Positions 63,986 through 64,000 of a DNA stretch of 64,000 bases are shown in pieces. Location of the stretch: contig NZ_JAEVLS010000001.1 of assembly GCF_016801985.1 (NCBI RefSeq), positions 1,116,001 through 1,180,000 on the forward strand, in the 5' to 3' direction. Each line of letters starts with the position of its first letter. Positions within the stretch are counted from its first letter, which is position 1. A model generated the notes under the pieces. That model saw nothing but the letters and a program-made list of their open reading frames with translations. It was not told where the DNA came from and made no database searches. This stretch comes from Steroidobacter gossypii. GTDB taxonomy: Bacteria; Pseudomonadota; Gammaproteobacteria; Steroidobacterales; Steroidobacteraceae. A program made the position numbers and the translations under genes.

Positions 63986-64000
63986 CGCAGTCTCCTTGGG

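Overview
This 64 kb window is chromosomal DNA from a GC-rich gammaproteobacterium. The ponA / pilMNOPQ-aroK-aroB-hemE neighbourhood is a classic gammaproteobacterial arrangement. Accessory content such as topoisomerase IB, an S9 peptidase and SIMPL, DUF2339/DUF3999 and PhoD-like proteins is typical of Steroidobacter/Xanthomonadales-type soil bacteria; that placement is an inference from gene content. Nearly all of the window is coding. I saw no tRNA, rRNA, CRISPR array, insertion sequence or prophage.

Layout. 1-2.5 kb: the end of a type VI secretion threonine-phosphorylation module (kinase, PppA-type phosphatase, FHA protein TagH), cut by the left edge. 2.6-9.9 kb: a secreted SRPBCC protein, a membrane-anchored unknown, a YbbAP-type ABC exporter divergent from tesA, and fadD. 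9.9-22.8 kb: hemE-dgt-aroB-aroK and pilQPONM on the minus strand, divergent from the PBP1A gene. 22.8-36.4 kb: housekeeping genes gltA, M48 protease, rpmE, hemW, rdgB, rph, a second PP2C phosphatase, yicC, gmk, a SIMPL protein and mnmG. Upstream of rpmE is a cluster of DnaA boxes beside an AT-rich stretch. 36.5-44.2 kb: a DUF3999-DUF2339 membrane pair, topoisomerase IB, a tiny membrane protein and an S9 peptidase. 44.2-50.8 kb: an unusual set made of a Lys-tailed unknown coupled to a PhoD-like phosphatase, then a UvrD-type helicase followed by a papain-like protease fused to an alpha/beta hydrolase.

50.7-64 kb is the most interesting part: a minus-strand Tad (Flp/type IVc pilus) locus with Flp-like prepilins, TadG- and TadE-like proteins, CpaB/RcpC, a secretin, TadA, TadB, TadC and a DUF192 protein. 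Inserted in this operon is a 760-residue TadE-like prepilin fused to a HINT autoprotease and a C-terminal Tox-REase-5 nuclease domain. Immediately downstream is a gene that looks like an Imm52-type immunity protein fused in frame to a second Tox-REase-5 domain, in which the D-A-K catalytic motif reads Y-A-K. I read this as a polymorphic toxin-immunity cassette captured by a Tad pilus operon, with the pilus machinery as the likely export route. The domain reading rests on motifs seen in the sequence; delivery and function are inference.

A dispersed repeat of about 100 bp occurs three times in intergenic gaps (3.3, 14.0 and 28.1 kb). It contributes a spurious N-terminal extension to hemW. Many minus-strand genes overlap by ATGA or GTGA, indicating translationally coupled operons.
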